A stretch of DNA of 41,597 nucleotides from Algoriphagus faecimaris (GCF_900101705.1 NZ_FNAC01000042.1:1-41597); one strand, 5' to 3'. Positions 26,455 to 35,384 are shown, counted from the stretch's first letter. Notes: generated by a model not told the origin, from the sequence alone. A program made the numbers and translations.

Positions 26455-26483
26455 ACCTACTAATTAGGAAAAAATAGGTGTAA

Positions 26484-26750
26484 ATGGGTGGTTTATTAAA
26501 ATTTGTAGTAATTCTGTTGGGTGTAGGGTGGTTGCTGGGGCAGCTGATTCGTTACTTTCTGAGGACTAAGCTGGCCAAATTTGCCCAGCAGGTTTCGGAG
26601 ATGGAGCGGCAACAGCGAAGAGAGCAGCAAGCAGCCGCCAAGTCAAAAGAAGGCGTTAATGTGGATTACATCCCCAAAACACACCAAGAAAAACGTAAAA
26701 AAGACATAGAAGGCGGAGAATACGTCGATTATGAAGAAGTGAAGGAGTGA
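26484..26750 (+). CDS. DUF4834 family membrane-anchored protein
   Basis: An 88-residue protein with one N-terminal transmembrane segment (about 5-26, LLKFVVILLGVGWLLGQLI) followed by a charged, glutamine- and lysine-rich cytoplasmic tail. The tail ends in the DUF4834-type pattern VNVDYIPK then GEYVDYEEV. This small family is seen in Bacteroidota and has no known function. The gene converges with the methyltransferase gene; their ends are adjacent without a gap. Confidence 0.72.
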   Translation: MGGLLKFVVILLGVGWLLGQLIRYFLRTKLAKFAQQVSEMERQQRREQQAAAKSKEGVNVDYIPKTHQEKRKKDIEGGEYVDYEEVKE

Positions 26751-27977
26751 TTAAACTCCTTCATTTTTTTTGCACCAATAGACCTTATTGCCCTTTTGTG
26801 TCTTCGTCGCGATTAAAAAATCATCCCCTCCATCTTTAAGCCCCATTTTCCTTTTTAAGGATTCAGCACTGAGGACATAGTTTCTGGTGATGACATTGAC
26901 TTTTCCGCTTGGGAAGAGCTTTTTGATCTCCTGCTTTTTGAGGTTTACTTCTTGGATTACTTCAAAGGTTCTGCCGGGAATATCCTCAGGGACTTGATTT
27001 CCTGTATATAAATGGCTGTTTTTTTCGAGCTTTTTCAATCCATATCGCTCCCCAAATAGATTGAAGGCTCCTGATTTCAGAATTCCACCTAAAGGTTCCA
27101 CCAAGTATCTTTCCGCTTCCGAATAGATAGAATCAGCCTGTTCCTCTTCTTTTCTGTAAAAACTAAATCTTGGAAAAGCCCTGCCTAAATCTACCACCTC
27201 AATCTGCTTTTTGATGGAGTCCTTTCCTTTTTCCCAAGAAAGCAAAAGCTCTTTTACTTCGTTTTTCACTGAGACGATAGTGATCTTTTGGACATCTGGT
27301 AACTCTGCCCAAGCCTGTGAAAGATCAAGCATGGGAGAGGATTTGATCAAAATCTGATTGCTCTTCTCTTTCAGGAGGGGCCAAGAATTGACCACATCAG
27401 GTTCGCAATCCTGCAATCGGTAAAGCTTTTGATTTCCCGAGCCCCGTCTTGCAGGATCAAGATAAATCAAGTCAAATTGCAAATTGGTTTTTTGCAAAAA
27501 CGCTATGCCATCCCCTTCGAAAAAATCAAATTTGCTAGGAAGATCCTTTAAAGGTTCTGATCCCTTGGAGGGTTCTAGTTCCTGCAAATTATGGGTAGTG
27601 ACCTCAAAGAGTTCTTTTTGCCTTTCGCAGTATATCCCTTTTTCAAAGCCTTGACTTAAATAGAAAAAATCTACTCCCAAGCCTCCGGTCAAATCAATCA
27701 TCAACTTGCCCTTCAATCCTTTCGCTTTAAATCTTGCGGTATCCTCACTGGAACTTTGCTCCAGTGAAATGGAAGCTGGAAAGATAAGTGCTGGATTGCT
27801 GGACCAAGAGGGAAGTTTTTTTTTGGCTTTTTGTCTGGCAGAGAGCTGCTGTACAGCCATTTTCAAGTCAAAAGGAACTTTCCCCTGATACTTAAAAAGT
27901 AAAAGTGCAGGATCTTCTTCAAGATGATCCTGCACAAATTGTTGAAATTCAGCGCTATGAAATTCGCTGATGTCCAT
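26751..27977 (-). CDS. Class I methyltransferase with THUMP-like domain (PG_1098 type)
   Basis: A 408-residue protein. The S-adenosylmethionine site shows MIDLTGGLGVDFFYL (93-107), and a catalytic-type motif DPARRGS (174-180) follows IYL. The C-terminal region (about 330-408, RTFEVIQEVNLKK to DFLIATKTQ) fits the THUMP-like domain of the PG_1098 family, suggesting an RNA substrate, perhaps tRNA. The true substrate is unknown. Its ATG overlaps the asd stop (TAATG), so it is co-translated with asd, an odd functional pairing likely reflecting only shared transcription. Confidence 0.82.
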   Translation of the reverse strand: MDISEFHSAEFQQFVQDHLEEDPALLLFKYQGKVPFDLKMAVQQLSARQKAKKKLPSWSSNPALIFPASISLEQSSSEDTARFKAKGLKGKLMIDLTGGLGVDFFYLSQGFEKGIYCERQKELFEVTTHNLQELEPSKGSEPLKDLPSKFDFFEGDGIAFLQKTNLQFDLIYLDPARRGSGNQKLYRLQDCEPDVVNSWPLLKEKSNQILIKSSPMLDLSQAWAELPDVQKITIVSVKNEVKELLLSWEKGKDSIKKQIEVVDLGRAFPRFSFYRKEEEQADSIYSEAERYLVEPLGGILKSGAFNLFGERYGLKKLEKNSHLYTGNQVPEDIPGRTFEVIQEVNLKKQEIKKLFPSGKVNVITRNYVLSAESLKRKMGLKDGGDDFLIATKTQKGNKVYWCKKNEGV

Positions 27978-28969
27978 TAGACCAATTTATTTTCTACCAA
28001 ATATGCTGCGATTTGTACGGCATTGGTGGCAGCGCCTTTTCTCAGGTTATCGGCTACGATCCACATGTTGAGCGTATTGGCTTGAGATTCATCCCGGCGC
28101 AATCTACCCACGAAAACCTCATCTTTTTTATGTGCCGTGATGGGCATCGGATACACGAAGTTGGCGGGATCGTCTTGTACTACTACTCCTGGAGTAGCAG
28201 AAAGCAAATCTTTCACCTCATCAAGGTCAAAGTCTTCTTTAAATTCCACATTGACTGCTTCCGAATGTCCCCCCATGGTTGGGATTCTTACTGTTGTGGC
28301 AGTTACTGCGATGCTATCATCAGAGAAGATTTTCTTGGTTTCGTTGATCATTTTCATCTCTTCCTTGGTGTAGCCATTGGGCTGGAATACATCGATATGA
28401 GGAAGGACATTCATGTCAATTTTATGTGGATACACCATTGGAGGATTTTCTTCCCCTGCTCGCTCAGCCATCATCTGATCTACAGCAGCTTTCCCAGTAC
28501 CGGTCACAGACTGATAGGTAGATACCACGATTCGTTTGATGCCATAGCGCTGACGCAAAGGCTCCAAAGCCAGCACCATCTGAATCGTAGAGCAGTTGGG
28601 ATTGGCGATGATTTTATCGGTTTGGCTTAGTTCTTTGGCGTTGATTTCCGGAACCACCAACTTTTTGCTGGGGTCCATTCTCCAAGCGGAGGAATTGTCC
28701 ACTACAGTGGTTCCCGCTTCGGCAAATTTCGGAGCCCATTCCAAGGAAGTGCTTCCACCTGCCGAAAAGATAGCGATCTCCGGCTTTGCAGCTACTGCAT
28801 CGGCCAAACCGATCACTGTATGGGTTTTACCTTTGTATTCAATCTGTTTTCCTACCGATCGCTCGGAAGCAACCAGCAAAAGTTCGTCGTATTGGAAATT
28901 GTGCTCTTCAAGCACTTCGAGGATTTCGGAACCAACCAATCCGGTCGCTCCTACCACAGCAATTTTCAT
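27977..28969 (-). CDS. asd: Aspartate-semialdehyde dehydrogenase
   Basis: Reduces aspartyl phosphate to aspartate semialdehyde with NADPH, the branch point to diaminopimelate/lysine, threonine and methionine. The 330-residue protein has the nucleotide motif GATGLVG (7-13), catalytic C126 in NPNCSTIQ and H235 in GGHSEAVNVEF. Its length is normal. It is the first gene of a two-gene minus-strand unit with the THUMP-like methyltransferase, whose start overlaps its stop. A -7 box lies 35 bases upstream of the start. Confidence 0.96.
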   Translation of the reverse strand: MKIAVVGATGLVGSEILEVLEEHNFQYDELLLVASERSVGKQIEYKGKTHTVIGLADAVAAKPEIAIFSAGGSTSLEWAPKFAEAGTTVVDNSSAWRMDPSKKLVVPEINAKELSQTDKIIANPNCSTIQMVLALEPLRQRYGIKRIVVSTYQSVTGTGKAAVDQMMAERAGEENPPMVYPHKIDMNVLPHIDVFQPNGYTKEEMKMINETKKIFSDDSIAVTATTVRIPTMGGHSEAVNVEFKEDFDLDEVKDLLSATPGVVVQDDPANFVYPMPITAHKKDEVFVGRLRRDESQANTLNMWIVADNLRKGAATNAVQIAAYLVENKLV

Positions 28970-29003
28970 TTTATGGGTTTGAATAGGTTAATGTATCGAA
29001 ATA

Positions 29004-29011
29004 CAAAAGTA
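29004..29011 (-). promoter_or_regulatory. Bacteroidota -7 box for asd
   Basis: On the minus strand the bases read TACTTTTG, an exact TAnnTTTG match, 34 bases before the asd ATG. No clear -33 element at the usual spacing. Confidence 0.5.
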
Positions 29012-29134
29012 AGGCAGAAGGTTTCATTTTCAGGGATTTTGCTTCAAAAATACTTGGGAAGACCATGATTTGATGAGGTTTTTAAAAGTCAGAATTCTTT
29101 TATAGATTTAGTATAAACTTTTTCTCGGCTTTTG

Positions 29135-31651
29135 ATGCGGAAAACTACTTTTATATGGATTCTCCTTTTAGGAGTGATTGCTGCCTGTGGAGGTATAAAC
29201 AGTGCCTGCGCTCAGAATCTAGTGCAATCATTTGAGGATGATTTTACAATTCAGAGTTTCCCTGACGAATTTCTGCCTGACTGGTACGGGAATGAAGTAA
29301 GATCTACCTCTTCCAGGATTTTTCAGCTGGCATCTGGAGGTCTATCCGCTTCTCGGGCATTGGCCGTACAGCCGATTTCTACCTTTGACGGGGAGTTGAT
29401 TATCAAGCTTTATCCTCAAAAATATGAGGATCCTAAAATCCAATTTTGGGCTCGATCTCTTCGCAATGGTTCTGGCAGCCGACCTGCACTGGTCTCCTAT
29501 TCTTTTTCTAATTCTCTTGAGCAGCATTACGGTTCTGAAATGATGTTGGCAGAAAATATGGAATTTGCTAATGAAGATCAGGAGTTTAGAAAATTTGAAA
29601 TTCTCCTTACCCAGGAGCAAAAAGTCTTGGATTCCCTCTATTTGAAAATCTCCGTTCGCTATGGTCCGGGTTCGGGCTCTTGTGCTCGCTGGCTGATGGA
29701 TGATTTCGAATTTGGAGATATCGAGGAAGATTTGGATCCACCTTTTGTAGTGAATGTAAGGGGTTATTCAGCTAATCAATTGGAAGTTCAGTTTTCGGAG
29801 CGATTGGATCCGGTTTTTTCTCAGATTCAATTGAATTATGATCTTGAAGGCTTGGAGCCGGGAGATGCCGAATTGAAGTTGGATAGTTTGGTTTTGTTGA
29901 CTTTTGAGAAGGAACTGGAAAGTGGCAAATCCTACGATTTGAGCCTTCGTCAGGTAGCTGATCTTTCGGGTAATTTTTTGAGAGATACAGTCGTAAGTTT
30001 TTCGTTTTCTGATCCTACGGCAATTGATTGGAAAGACTTGGTAATCAATGAGATCATGCCGGCACCTCGAGAGGGAAATGAACTGCCTAATGTGGAATAT
30101 GTGGAGCTTTTTCACGCAGGAGATAAAGTGATTCGGACAGGGGGGCTGTTATGGTCCAATTCACGAAATACGGTCTCTTTGGAAAATTATTGGATCTCGC
30201 CGGGGGAATATATTTTGCTGATACCGGATCGAGATGCAGAGCCGATGAAAATTTTTGGTCGCGTGATTCCGGTTTCCTCTTGGCCTACCTTATTGAACGG
30301 AGGAGATGAATTAAAAATCGAATCGGCCAAGGGTGAACTAATAGATCGAATCAGCTATAGTAGCGCTTCATGGGGAGGGAGTGAATTCAGCGGTGGAGGA
30401 TACAGTTTGGAGTTAGTCAACCCTTTTCTTTTATGTGATCAAAGCTTGAATTTACTCCCTTCTCAAGCTCCCTTGCGCGGCAGTCCGGGGATAGAGAACG
30501 CTGTTTTTGACCCAAGTCCTGATACAACTCGCCCTAGGGTGGTAGATTATTTTTTTACCAAAGAAAATGAATTGATCCTGCGGTTTTCTGAGTTGATTCA
30601 GCCTGTTTTTTCTGAAGAATTTTTACAAATTGAAGAGCCGTTAGGGCTGGATTCCATTTGGGTTGAAGGTGATCAGGTTTTTCTTCTTTTTGCGGAAGCT
30701 TTTCCGGAAAATAGCACGATTCAGTTGGAGATAGCTGGATTTTTGGACTGCAGTGGAAATGTAATGCAGCGTGTAGTCCTGCAAATCCTTCGGCCATCGA
30801 TCGCTCAAGAAGGGGAAGTTTTTCTCAATGAAGTCCTGTATAATGCCAAGACCGGAAGTCCAAAATTTGTAGAATTAGCCAATCCAACAGAAAAATTTTT
30901 GGAAATAGCTTCATGGAAACTGGCAAACATAAACAATGAAGGACTTCCAAATCAGATCCGTATTCTATCAGAGCGATCCCTAGTGATGCCTCCTCGGAGT
31001 TTTTTGGCGATCAGTACCGATACCAATCAGGTCCAACTCGACTACCCGATGGCCAGCAATGGAAATTTTCACCAAATCGCATCCCTTCCTAGCTATCCCA
31101 TTGCAGGGGGGACGGTGATTCTTTTGGACCCCGATGAAAAGGTGGTGGAACAGTTTAGCTATGATGATGATTTGCATCATCCTTTACTTCAAGATTCAAA
31201 AGGGGTTTCCTTGGAGCGGATTTCCTGGAATTCTCCTGCAGGTTTGGCTGCCAATTGGCATTCGGCCTCGGCTTCGGTAGGTTTCGCCAGTCCCGGCATG
31301 GCCAATTCCCAATTTATTCCTGAAGAGTTTGAAAGTGAAATTATCCAAATTGACCCTCCTGCTTTTGACCCTGAGGGAAGCAATGGAAATACCTTCGTTA
31401 GTATACGCTATGAACTGGACCAAGCGGGTTGGGTAGGAAGTTTTCGGATTTACGATATGGCTGGGCGGATGCTGGCTGCTTTGGCCGAAAATGAGATTTT
31501 GGCCACCCAAGGCCTATATACATGGACAGGTACAGATAATTTAGGACGTCGAATGCGTAGCGGGTATTATGTATTACTGGTGGAGTTATTTGATTTGGAT
31601 GGGAGGATAAAAACCATCCGAAAAACGATAATAATTGCTGAACGGCTCTAA
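29135..31651 (+). CDS. Large exported protein with lamin-tail and Ig-like domains
   Basis: An 838-residue exported protein. The signal peptide is followed either by cleavage at ACA-Q or by lipidation at the cysteine of IAAC; both fit. Order: an N-terminal beta-sandwich-like region (to about 175), an Ig-like region (about 180-300), a lamin-tail domain (about 300-430, starting LVINEIMPAP), a second Ig-like region (about 450-560), a second lamin-tail domain (about 565-690, starting VFLNEVLYNAK), and a FlgD-like C-terminal domain (FRIYDMAGRMLA to RSGYYVLLVEL). Such architecture suggests an extracellular, perhaps T9SS-exported, structural or adhesive protein. An ATG is preferred to the TTG one codon earlier. 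Confidence 0.82.
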   Translation: MRKTTFIWILLLGVIAACGGINSACAQNLVQSFEDDFTIQSFPDEFLPDWYGNEVRSTSSRIFQLASGGLSASRALAVQPISTFDGELIIKLYPQKYEDPKIQFWARSLRNGSGSRPALVSYSFSNSLEQHYGSEMMLAENMEFANEDQEFRKFEILLTQEQKVLDSLYLKISVRYGPGSGSCARWLMDDFEFGDIEEDLDPPFVVNVRGYSANQLEVQFSERLDPVFSQIQLNYDLEGLEPGDAELKLDSLVLLTFEKELESGKSYDLSLRQVADLSGNFLRDTVVSFSFSDPTAIDWKDLVINEIMPAPREGNELPNVEYVELFHAGDKVIRTGGLLWSNSRNTVSLENYWISPGEYILLIPDRDAEPMKIFGRVIPVSSWPTLLNGGDELKIESAKGELIDRISYSSASWGGSEFSGGGYSLELVNPFLLCDQSLNLLPSQAPLRGSPGIENAVFDPSPDTTRPRVVDYFFTKENELILRFSELIQPVFSEEFLQIEEPLGLDSIWVEGDQVFLLFAEAFPENSTIQLEIAGFLDCSGNVMQRVVLQILRPSIAQEGEVFLNEVLYNAKTGSPKFVELANPTEKFLEIASWKLANINNEGLPNQIRILSERSLVMPPRSFLAISTDTNQVQLDYPMASNGNFHQIASLPSYPIAGGTVILLDPDEKVVEQFSYDDDLHHPLLQDSKGVSLERISWNSPAGLAANWHSASASVGFASPGMANSQFIPEEFESEIIQIDPPAFDPEGSNGNTFVSIRYELDQAGWVGSFRIYDMAGRMLAALAENEILATQGLYTWTGTDNLGRRMRSGYYVLLVELFDLDGRIKTIRKTIIIAERL

Positions 31652-31720
31652 TTTTTTGTATTTGGCTGAAACAAGGAGTTTTAAATTTCTGTATATTAGG
31701 AAGACAAACACCCCAAAATC

Positions 31721-31891
31721 ATGGAAAAAGGCCTAATAAACCGCGCGCTAGAAAAACTCAATGTCAGTGATTTCAAAGATTTGGCAGAAGTCAAGCAGTA
31801 TTTGAAAATGAAATATCGAATAGATATCGATGATCTTGTTTTGCAAAAGCGGCTTGAGAAAATCTTGAATGAAGAGAAGGCAGTGGCGTAA
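31721..31891 (+). CDS. Small hypothetical protein (56 residues)
   Basis: A short open frame reading MEKGLINRALEKLNVSDF, then a lysine- and leucine-rich helical stretch ending in RLEKILNEEKAVA. It has ordinary codon use, no signal peptide and no membrane segment, and could form one or two amphipathic helices. It lies 69 bases after the large exported protein. I do not recognise it. An antisense frame over the same bases gives only a low-complexity product and is less credible. Confidence 0.55.
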   Translation: MEKGLINRALEKLNVSDFKDLAEVKQYLKMKYRIDIDDLVLQKRLEKILNEEKAVA

Positions 31892-31968
31892 AGAATGAGC
31901 AGCCGCAACAAGCATTCTTTAGGAAATTTAGAAGTCTAAATTGAGAAAGCTGAAAATGCCCTTCGCCC

Positions 31969-32010
31969 CTGCGAGTAGCCAGTCCGCCTAAGGCGGATCC
32001 CCACTCGCAG
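31969..32010. repeat. Palindromic repeat family member, full copy 1
   Basis: The outer stem CTGCGAGT (31969-31976) pairs with ACTCGCAG (32003-32010). The inner stem TCCGCC (31983-31988) pairs with GGCGGA (31992-31997) around a TAA loop, read 3' of it on the same strand. The same element in reverse orientation occurs at 35721-35770, where the outer stem has T-A instead of C-G at one pair. It lies in gene-free DNA between the 56-residue gene and the isoaspartyl peptidase gene. Confidence 0.8.
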
Positions 32011-32098
32011 CAATCAGAAAATTTGGTTGACAGTTGATTGAAGTATTTACTTAGGCTGGAAATAAAAAATGAGCTTTAATTTGGGGTAAGAACACCAA

Positions 32099-32131
32099 AC
32101 TCTCCGAGAGATTTTGGAACCCTCGGAGAGT
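32099..32131. repeat. CCTCGGAG-type inverted repeat
   Basis: ACTCTCCGAG (32099-32108) pairs with CTCGGAGAGT (32122-32131) across 13 bases; the right arm contains CCCTCGGAG as in the 35.58-35.80 kb repeats. It is just past the end of the minus-strand peptidase gene but has no T tract, so it is not a standard terminator. Confidence 0.55.
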
Positions 32132-32152
32132 GACCTCGACTCTCAGAAGGCT

Positions 32153-33217
32153 TTATTTCTCATCCTTGTAAATCATCACTTTGGCAGCCTCATTGGCCTT
32201 GCGATAGCCTCGATACATACCTTCGGAATTGAATGGCATGGCGATGTTGCCATTTTTATCGATGGAGATGATGCCTCCCGATCCTCCTATTTCGACCAAT
32301 TGCTTCATCACCACTTCATCTCCGGCTTCGGCAAGTGTTTTGCCTCCATAGCGCATCAGAGAGGCGATTTCGTGGCCGACCACAGTTCTAATGAAATATT
32401 CCCCGTGCCCAGTGGCTGAGACAGCACAAGTGGCATTGTCGGCATAGGTTCCTGCTCCGATGATAGGAACATCGCCTACTCGCCCAAATCGCTTATTGGT
32501 CATTCCTCCGGTAGAAGTTGCCGCTGCGATATTTCCATTTTTGTCCTTAGCAACTGCCCCGACGGTACCAAATTTTCTATCCTTGAAAAAGGGATCTTTT
32601 AACTCCATCTCCAGAAGGGAAGAATGATCTAGTTCGGTTTTTTCGGTCTCTCGGATTTGTTCCAATTGCTGAAATCGAAAATCAGTATAAAAATAGCTTG
32701 GGTCAACCTGTTCTAAATCCTGAGTAAGCGCAAACTGTTCTGCTCCGGCTCCACTCATGAAAACATGAGGCGAATTTTCCATCACCGCGCGAGCAGCAGT
32801 AATTGGGTTTTTGATGCGGGTAAGCCCTGCTACAGCTCCGGCATTTCGGTCCGAACCATTCATGATGGCAGCATCCATTTCATTTTTACCTTCATTGGTG
32901 AAAACAGCCCCCTTTCCCGCATTAAAAAGCGGACTGTCCTCCATCACTTTGACCGCTGCCACTACCGCATCAAGAGCTTCTCCGCCGTTTTCCAAAACCT
33001 TGTATCCTGCATCAAGAGCTTCTTCCAGCTTGGCCCTGTATTCCGCGTCCTGCTCGGCTGTCATATTTTCTTTTTTGATGGTGCCTGCCCCACCGTGAAT
33101 TGCCAGGGCAAAATCCACCTGAGTTTCAGTGTTGTTAATCAGTTGACTTTCTTTGGGTTCACTGCAGGATACTGCCAAAAACAAAGCAAAAATGAGGGTG
33201 AAATAGGTGCTTTTCAT
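32153..33217 (-). CDS. Isoaspartyl peptidase / plant-type L-asparaginase, lipoprotein
   Basis: A 354-residue Ntn-hydrolase precursor that should self-cleave before T218 in KFGTVGAVA, exposing the catalytic threonine, and then hydrolyse isoaspartyl dipeptides or asparagine. AIHGGAG (39-45) and GGMTNKRFGRVGD (237-249) with GAGTYADN are family substrate-loop motifs. Unusually for a cytoplasm-type enzyme it carries a signal peptide with lipobox AVSC (C18) followed by SEPKES, so it is predicted to be membrane anchored outside the cytoplasm. Such exported versions occur in Bacteroidota. It stands alone. Confidence 0.92.
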   Translation of the reverse strand: MKSTYFTLIFALFLAVSCSEPKESQLINNTETQVDFALAIHGGAGTIKKENMTAEQDAEYRAKLEEALDAGYKVLENGGEALDAVVAAVKVMEDSPLFNAGKGAVFTNEGKNEMDAAIMNGSDRNAGAVAGLTRIKNPITAARAVMENSPHVFMSGAGAEQFALTQDLEQVDPSYFYTDFRFQQLEQIRETEKTELDHSSLLEMELKDPFFKDRKFGTVGAVAKDKNGNIAAATSTGGMTNKRFGRVGDVPIIGAGTYADNATCAVSATGHGEYFIRTVVGHEIASLMRYGGKTLAEAGDEVVMKQLVEIGGSGGIISIDKNGNIAMPFNSEGMYRGYRKANEAAKVMIYKDEK

Positions 33218-33289
33218 AAGGTTTTCTGATGGTGTTTGAATAGGTAATTTGGGTAAAAATCAGCTTTTCCATTCAAAGGGACAAGAATA

Positions 33290-33318
33290 TTTGATCATTG
33301 GCAGCTCTAATATTTTTG
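33290..33318 (+). promoter_or_regulatory. Possible promoter of the DksA-like/scpB operon
   Basis: TTTG at 33290-33293, 17 bases, then TATTTTTG at 33311-33318 (exact TAnnTTTG). This would give a leader of about 75 bases before the ATG at 33399. Confidence 0.45.
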
Positions 33319-33398
33319 TAAATCCACGGGAGGCGTGTATTTTAGGGAACTTTAAGCAAGAATTCACGTCCCAGTAGTATCACCTAAAATTTGAAATT

Positions 33399-33782
33399 AT
33401 GAGCCAGGAAGGAAAAACCGCCTATTCTCCAGATGAATTGAAGGAGTTTGAAGATATAATTTTGAGCAAATTAGCCATGGCGAAAGAGGAATTTAATTCC
33501 TTGAAAGAAACGCTCAGTAAAAAAAATGACAGCGGGACGGATAATACTGCTTCCACATCCAAACTCCTAGAAGATGGTGCGGATACTTTGGAAAGAGAGA
33601 GCCTGAGTCAATTGGCCGCTCGTCAGCAGAAGTTTATCATCAACCTAGAAAATGCCTTGGTTCGCATTAAGAATGGCACCTATGGCGTCTGTGTAGATAC
33701 GGGGAAGTTGATCAGCAAGGAGCGTCTTAGAGCTGTTCCTCACACCATGCATTCGATCGAGGCCAAAATGGCAAAAAAATAA
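33399..33782 (+). CDS. TraR/DksA-type protein with degenerate zinc finger
   Basis: A 127-residue protein. An N-terminal coiled-coil-like helical region (about 12-90) precedes a region aligned with the DksA zinc finger (YGVCVDTGKLISKERLRAVP). Only one cysteine, C98, remains of the usual four, so zinc binding in the classical way is impossible; I recall such cysteine-poor forms in Bacteroidota. DksA-like proteins bind the RNA polymerase secondary channel; whether this one does is inference. It is followed after three bases by scpB. Confidence 0.85.
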   Translation: MSQEGKTAYSPDELKEFEDIILSKLAMAKEEFNSLKETLSKKNDSGTDNTASTSKLLEDGADTLERESLSQLAARQQKFIINLENALVRIKNGTYGVCVDTGKLISKERLRAVPHTMHSIEAKMAKK

Positions 33783-33785
33783 GCT

Positions 33786-34346
33786 TTGGAGTTTCTGCAT
33801 CGCCATATTGAGGCATTGATATTTTGCAATCCGGGCCCCTTGGCCAAGGAAGAAATTCAAAAGTGCCTCATTGAAATGTTTGAGGCGGATGTCCCAATGG
33901 AGCATATAGATGGAGCTCTGTCAGACCTGCAGGAAAAATACCTGCAGGATGATTTTTCATTTGCCCTAGAGCATTTGGGAGGAGGGTTTCAGTTTTTAAC
34001 CAAACCTGCTTATCAAACCAGTATTTCGATTTTGCTCAAGCAGCAAAGCCAAAAGCGTCTATCCACAGCTCAGATGGAGACGCTTTCTATTATTGCCTAT
34101 AAGCAGCCGATTACTAAGGGAGAGATTGAGCAGATTCGAGGAGTGAATTCGGATTATTCTGTGACCAAACTTTTGGAGAAGGAACTCATCGAAATCAAAG
34201 GTAAATCAGAAGGTGTCGGACGGCCTTTGATTTATGGTACGTCCCCGAAATTTATGGAGTATTTTGGTATCAATTCGATCAAAGATTTACCGCAGCCTAA
34301 GGATTTTTCACAGCCGGATAATCAGATAGGGGAAGAGCGGGAATAG
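33786..34346 (+). CDS. scpB: Segregation and condensation protein B
   Basis: A 186-residue protein of two winged-helix domains; the second holds the signature LSTAQMETLSIIAYKQPITK followed by GEIEQIRGV and VGRPLIYGTSPKFMEYF. ScpB dimers with ScpA and SMC form the chromosome-condensing complex. scpA and smc are not in the window. The start is a TTG three bases after the upstream stop; no ATG is near the conserved N-terminus, so coupling to the DksA-like gene is likely. A short acidic tail follows the domain. Confidence 0.92.
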   Translation: MEFLHRHIEALIFCNPGPLAKEEIQKCLIEMFEADVPMEHIDGALSDLQEKYLQDDFSFALEHLGGGFQFLTKPAYQTSISILLKQQSQKRLSTAQMETLSIIAYKQPITKGEIEQIRGVNSDYSVTKLLEKELIEIKGKSEGVGRPLIYGTSPKFMEYFGINSIKDLPQPKDFSQPDNQIGEERE

Positions 34347-34651
34347 TTTTAGAAGTTTGAAGGCTGAAATGAGAAAGCTAAAAAATTAGTAGGCAGTAAT
34401 CAAGGCTCAATAACTAGTCATGAGCCTAAATCGTTAATCAAAAATCCGTTGCGTCCTTGCGCCGTTGCGAGTCTCAACATTTAGAATAATGCACAAAACG
34501 AGGAGACATTATTAGATTAATTTCTAATATGGTCGCCCTGAGCGGAGTCGAAGGGTTTTCGTGCTTTCAGACTCATGTATTCAGGGTGCTAGGACTGACG
34601 CATTTCACAAACCTGTCATCGGTAGAGTTTTTGATCGTAAATCTCAAATCG
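34347..34651. other. Gene-free spacer after scpB
   Basis: No credible gene. It contains one TGAGCGRAGTCGAA-type hairpin (34536-34555), a CAGGGTGCT sequence near 34582 shared with the region after the second copy, and otherwise unremarkable DNA. The start of the stretch resembles part of 31921-31955 (a shared GAGAAAGCT and neighbours). Confidence 0.45.
34536..34555. repeat. TGAGCGRAGTCGAA hairpin, copy A
   Basis: CCCTGAGCGGAGTCGAAGGG. CCCT and the closing AGGG pair around the conserved core. A second copy with another stem lies at 35385-35408. Similar CCCT...AGGG elements are, as I recall, widespread intergenic repeats in many bacterial genomes. Confidence 0.7.
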
Positions 34652-35278
34652 CTAATCCTCCACTGGTTTAATCTTGGTAAGTTGGGAAATGAGGAATTTT
34701 TTTCCCGAAGGGATTTCTTCGCAGAGGACTCGGGTTCGACGCGTTTCTTTTTTTCGAAATTTCCTTCCTTGAACTTCAAATACTGACCCAGGTCTCAAGT
34801 CAGCTAAAAACACCTCCTGAGACGAGTTATTATTCAGGTCGTATTTACTGAGTTCTTTGGTGAGAAATAAGTCCCGGGCAGAACTTGCCTTGGGGTTTCG
34901 CATGTGTCTTGATAGCGGAATCAGAATGTCTTTTGGAAAAATTTCCGGTTTCAGAAGCGGAATCATCAGTTTTTGGAAGGTGCTTTTCCATTCTTTTCCA
35001 TGTGGAGCCGTTTCTATACCACAATGCAAATAAGTGTGTAAATGAGCGACCTCGTGAATATAGGTGATTAGAAACTGATAGGGATTGAGGGTTCCGTTGA
35101 TGGTAATGGTCTGACGAGAACTGTCCCTTCGCCAGCGAAAATCTCCGAGTTTGGTTTTGCGGGAAGGTGTGACAGTAAAGTTGAATCCGTTTTTAACCCA
35201 AAGGTCAAGGCAGTAAGGTATGCTGTTTGGAGGGAGGTGCTTGGAAAAAATAAGTTGGAGTTTTTCCGTCGAATTCAT
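34652..35278 (-). CDS. SprT-like zinc metalloprotease-domain protein
   Basis: A 208-residue protein with the SprT/Spartan-type site HEVAH (75-79) and a likely third ligand H93 in PHGKEW. The family includes proteases that act on DNA-protein crosslinks in eukaryotes; bacterial roles are unclear. The C-terminal part (RPGSVFEVQGRKFRKKETRR) may be a small beta-rich nucleic-acid-binding or zinc-ribbon remnant, but the cysteines are missing. It appears to be a single-gene unit bordered by repeat-rich spacers. Confidence 0.85.
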   Translation of the reverse strand: MNSTEKLQLIFSKHLPPNSIPYCLDLWVKNGFNFTVTPSRKTKLGDFRWRRDSSRQTITINGTLNPYQFLITYIHEVAHLHTYLHCGIETAPHGKEWKSTFQKLMIPLLKPEIFPKDILIPLSRHMRNPKASSARDLFLTKELSKYDLNNNSSQEVFLADLRPGSVFEVQGRKFRKKETRRTRVLCEEIPSGKKFLISQLTKIKPVED

Positions 35279-35384
35279 GCCTAAAATTAGGGAATTTGTG
35301 GGTAAAAAAGATTCGAATTTTAGCGAGCTTTTTTGTTGAGGCTGTTATTGATGCCCATGTGAGTGTCTCAATAGTAAAACTTGT

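Noticed and set aside
28013..28630. Long plus-strand frame opposite asd
   Set aside because: It lies wholly inside asd, whose catalytic motifs are intact, and its product has no recognisable domain.
34529..34786. Short plus-strand frame after scpB
   Set aside because: It starts in a hairpin repeat and ends antisense to the SprT-like gene.
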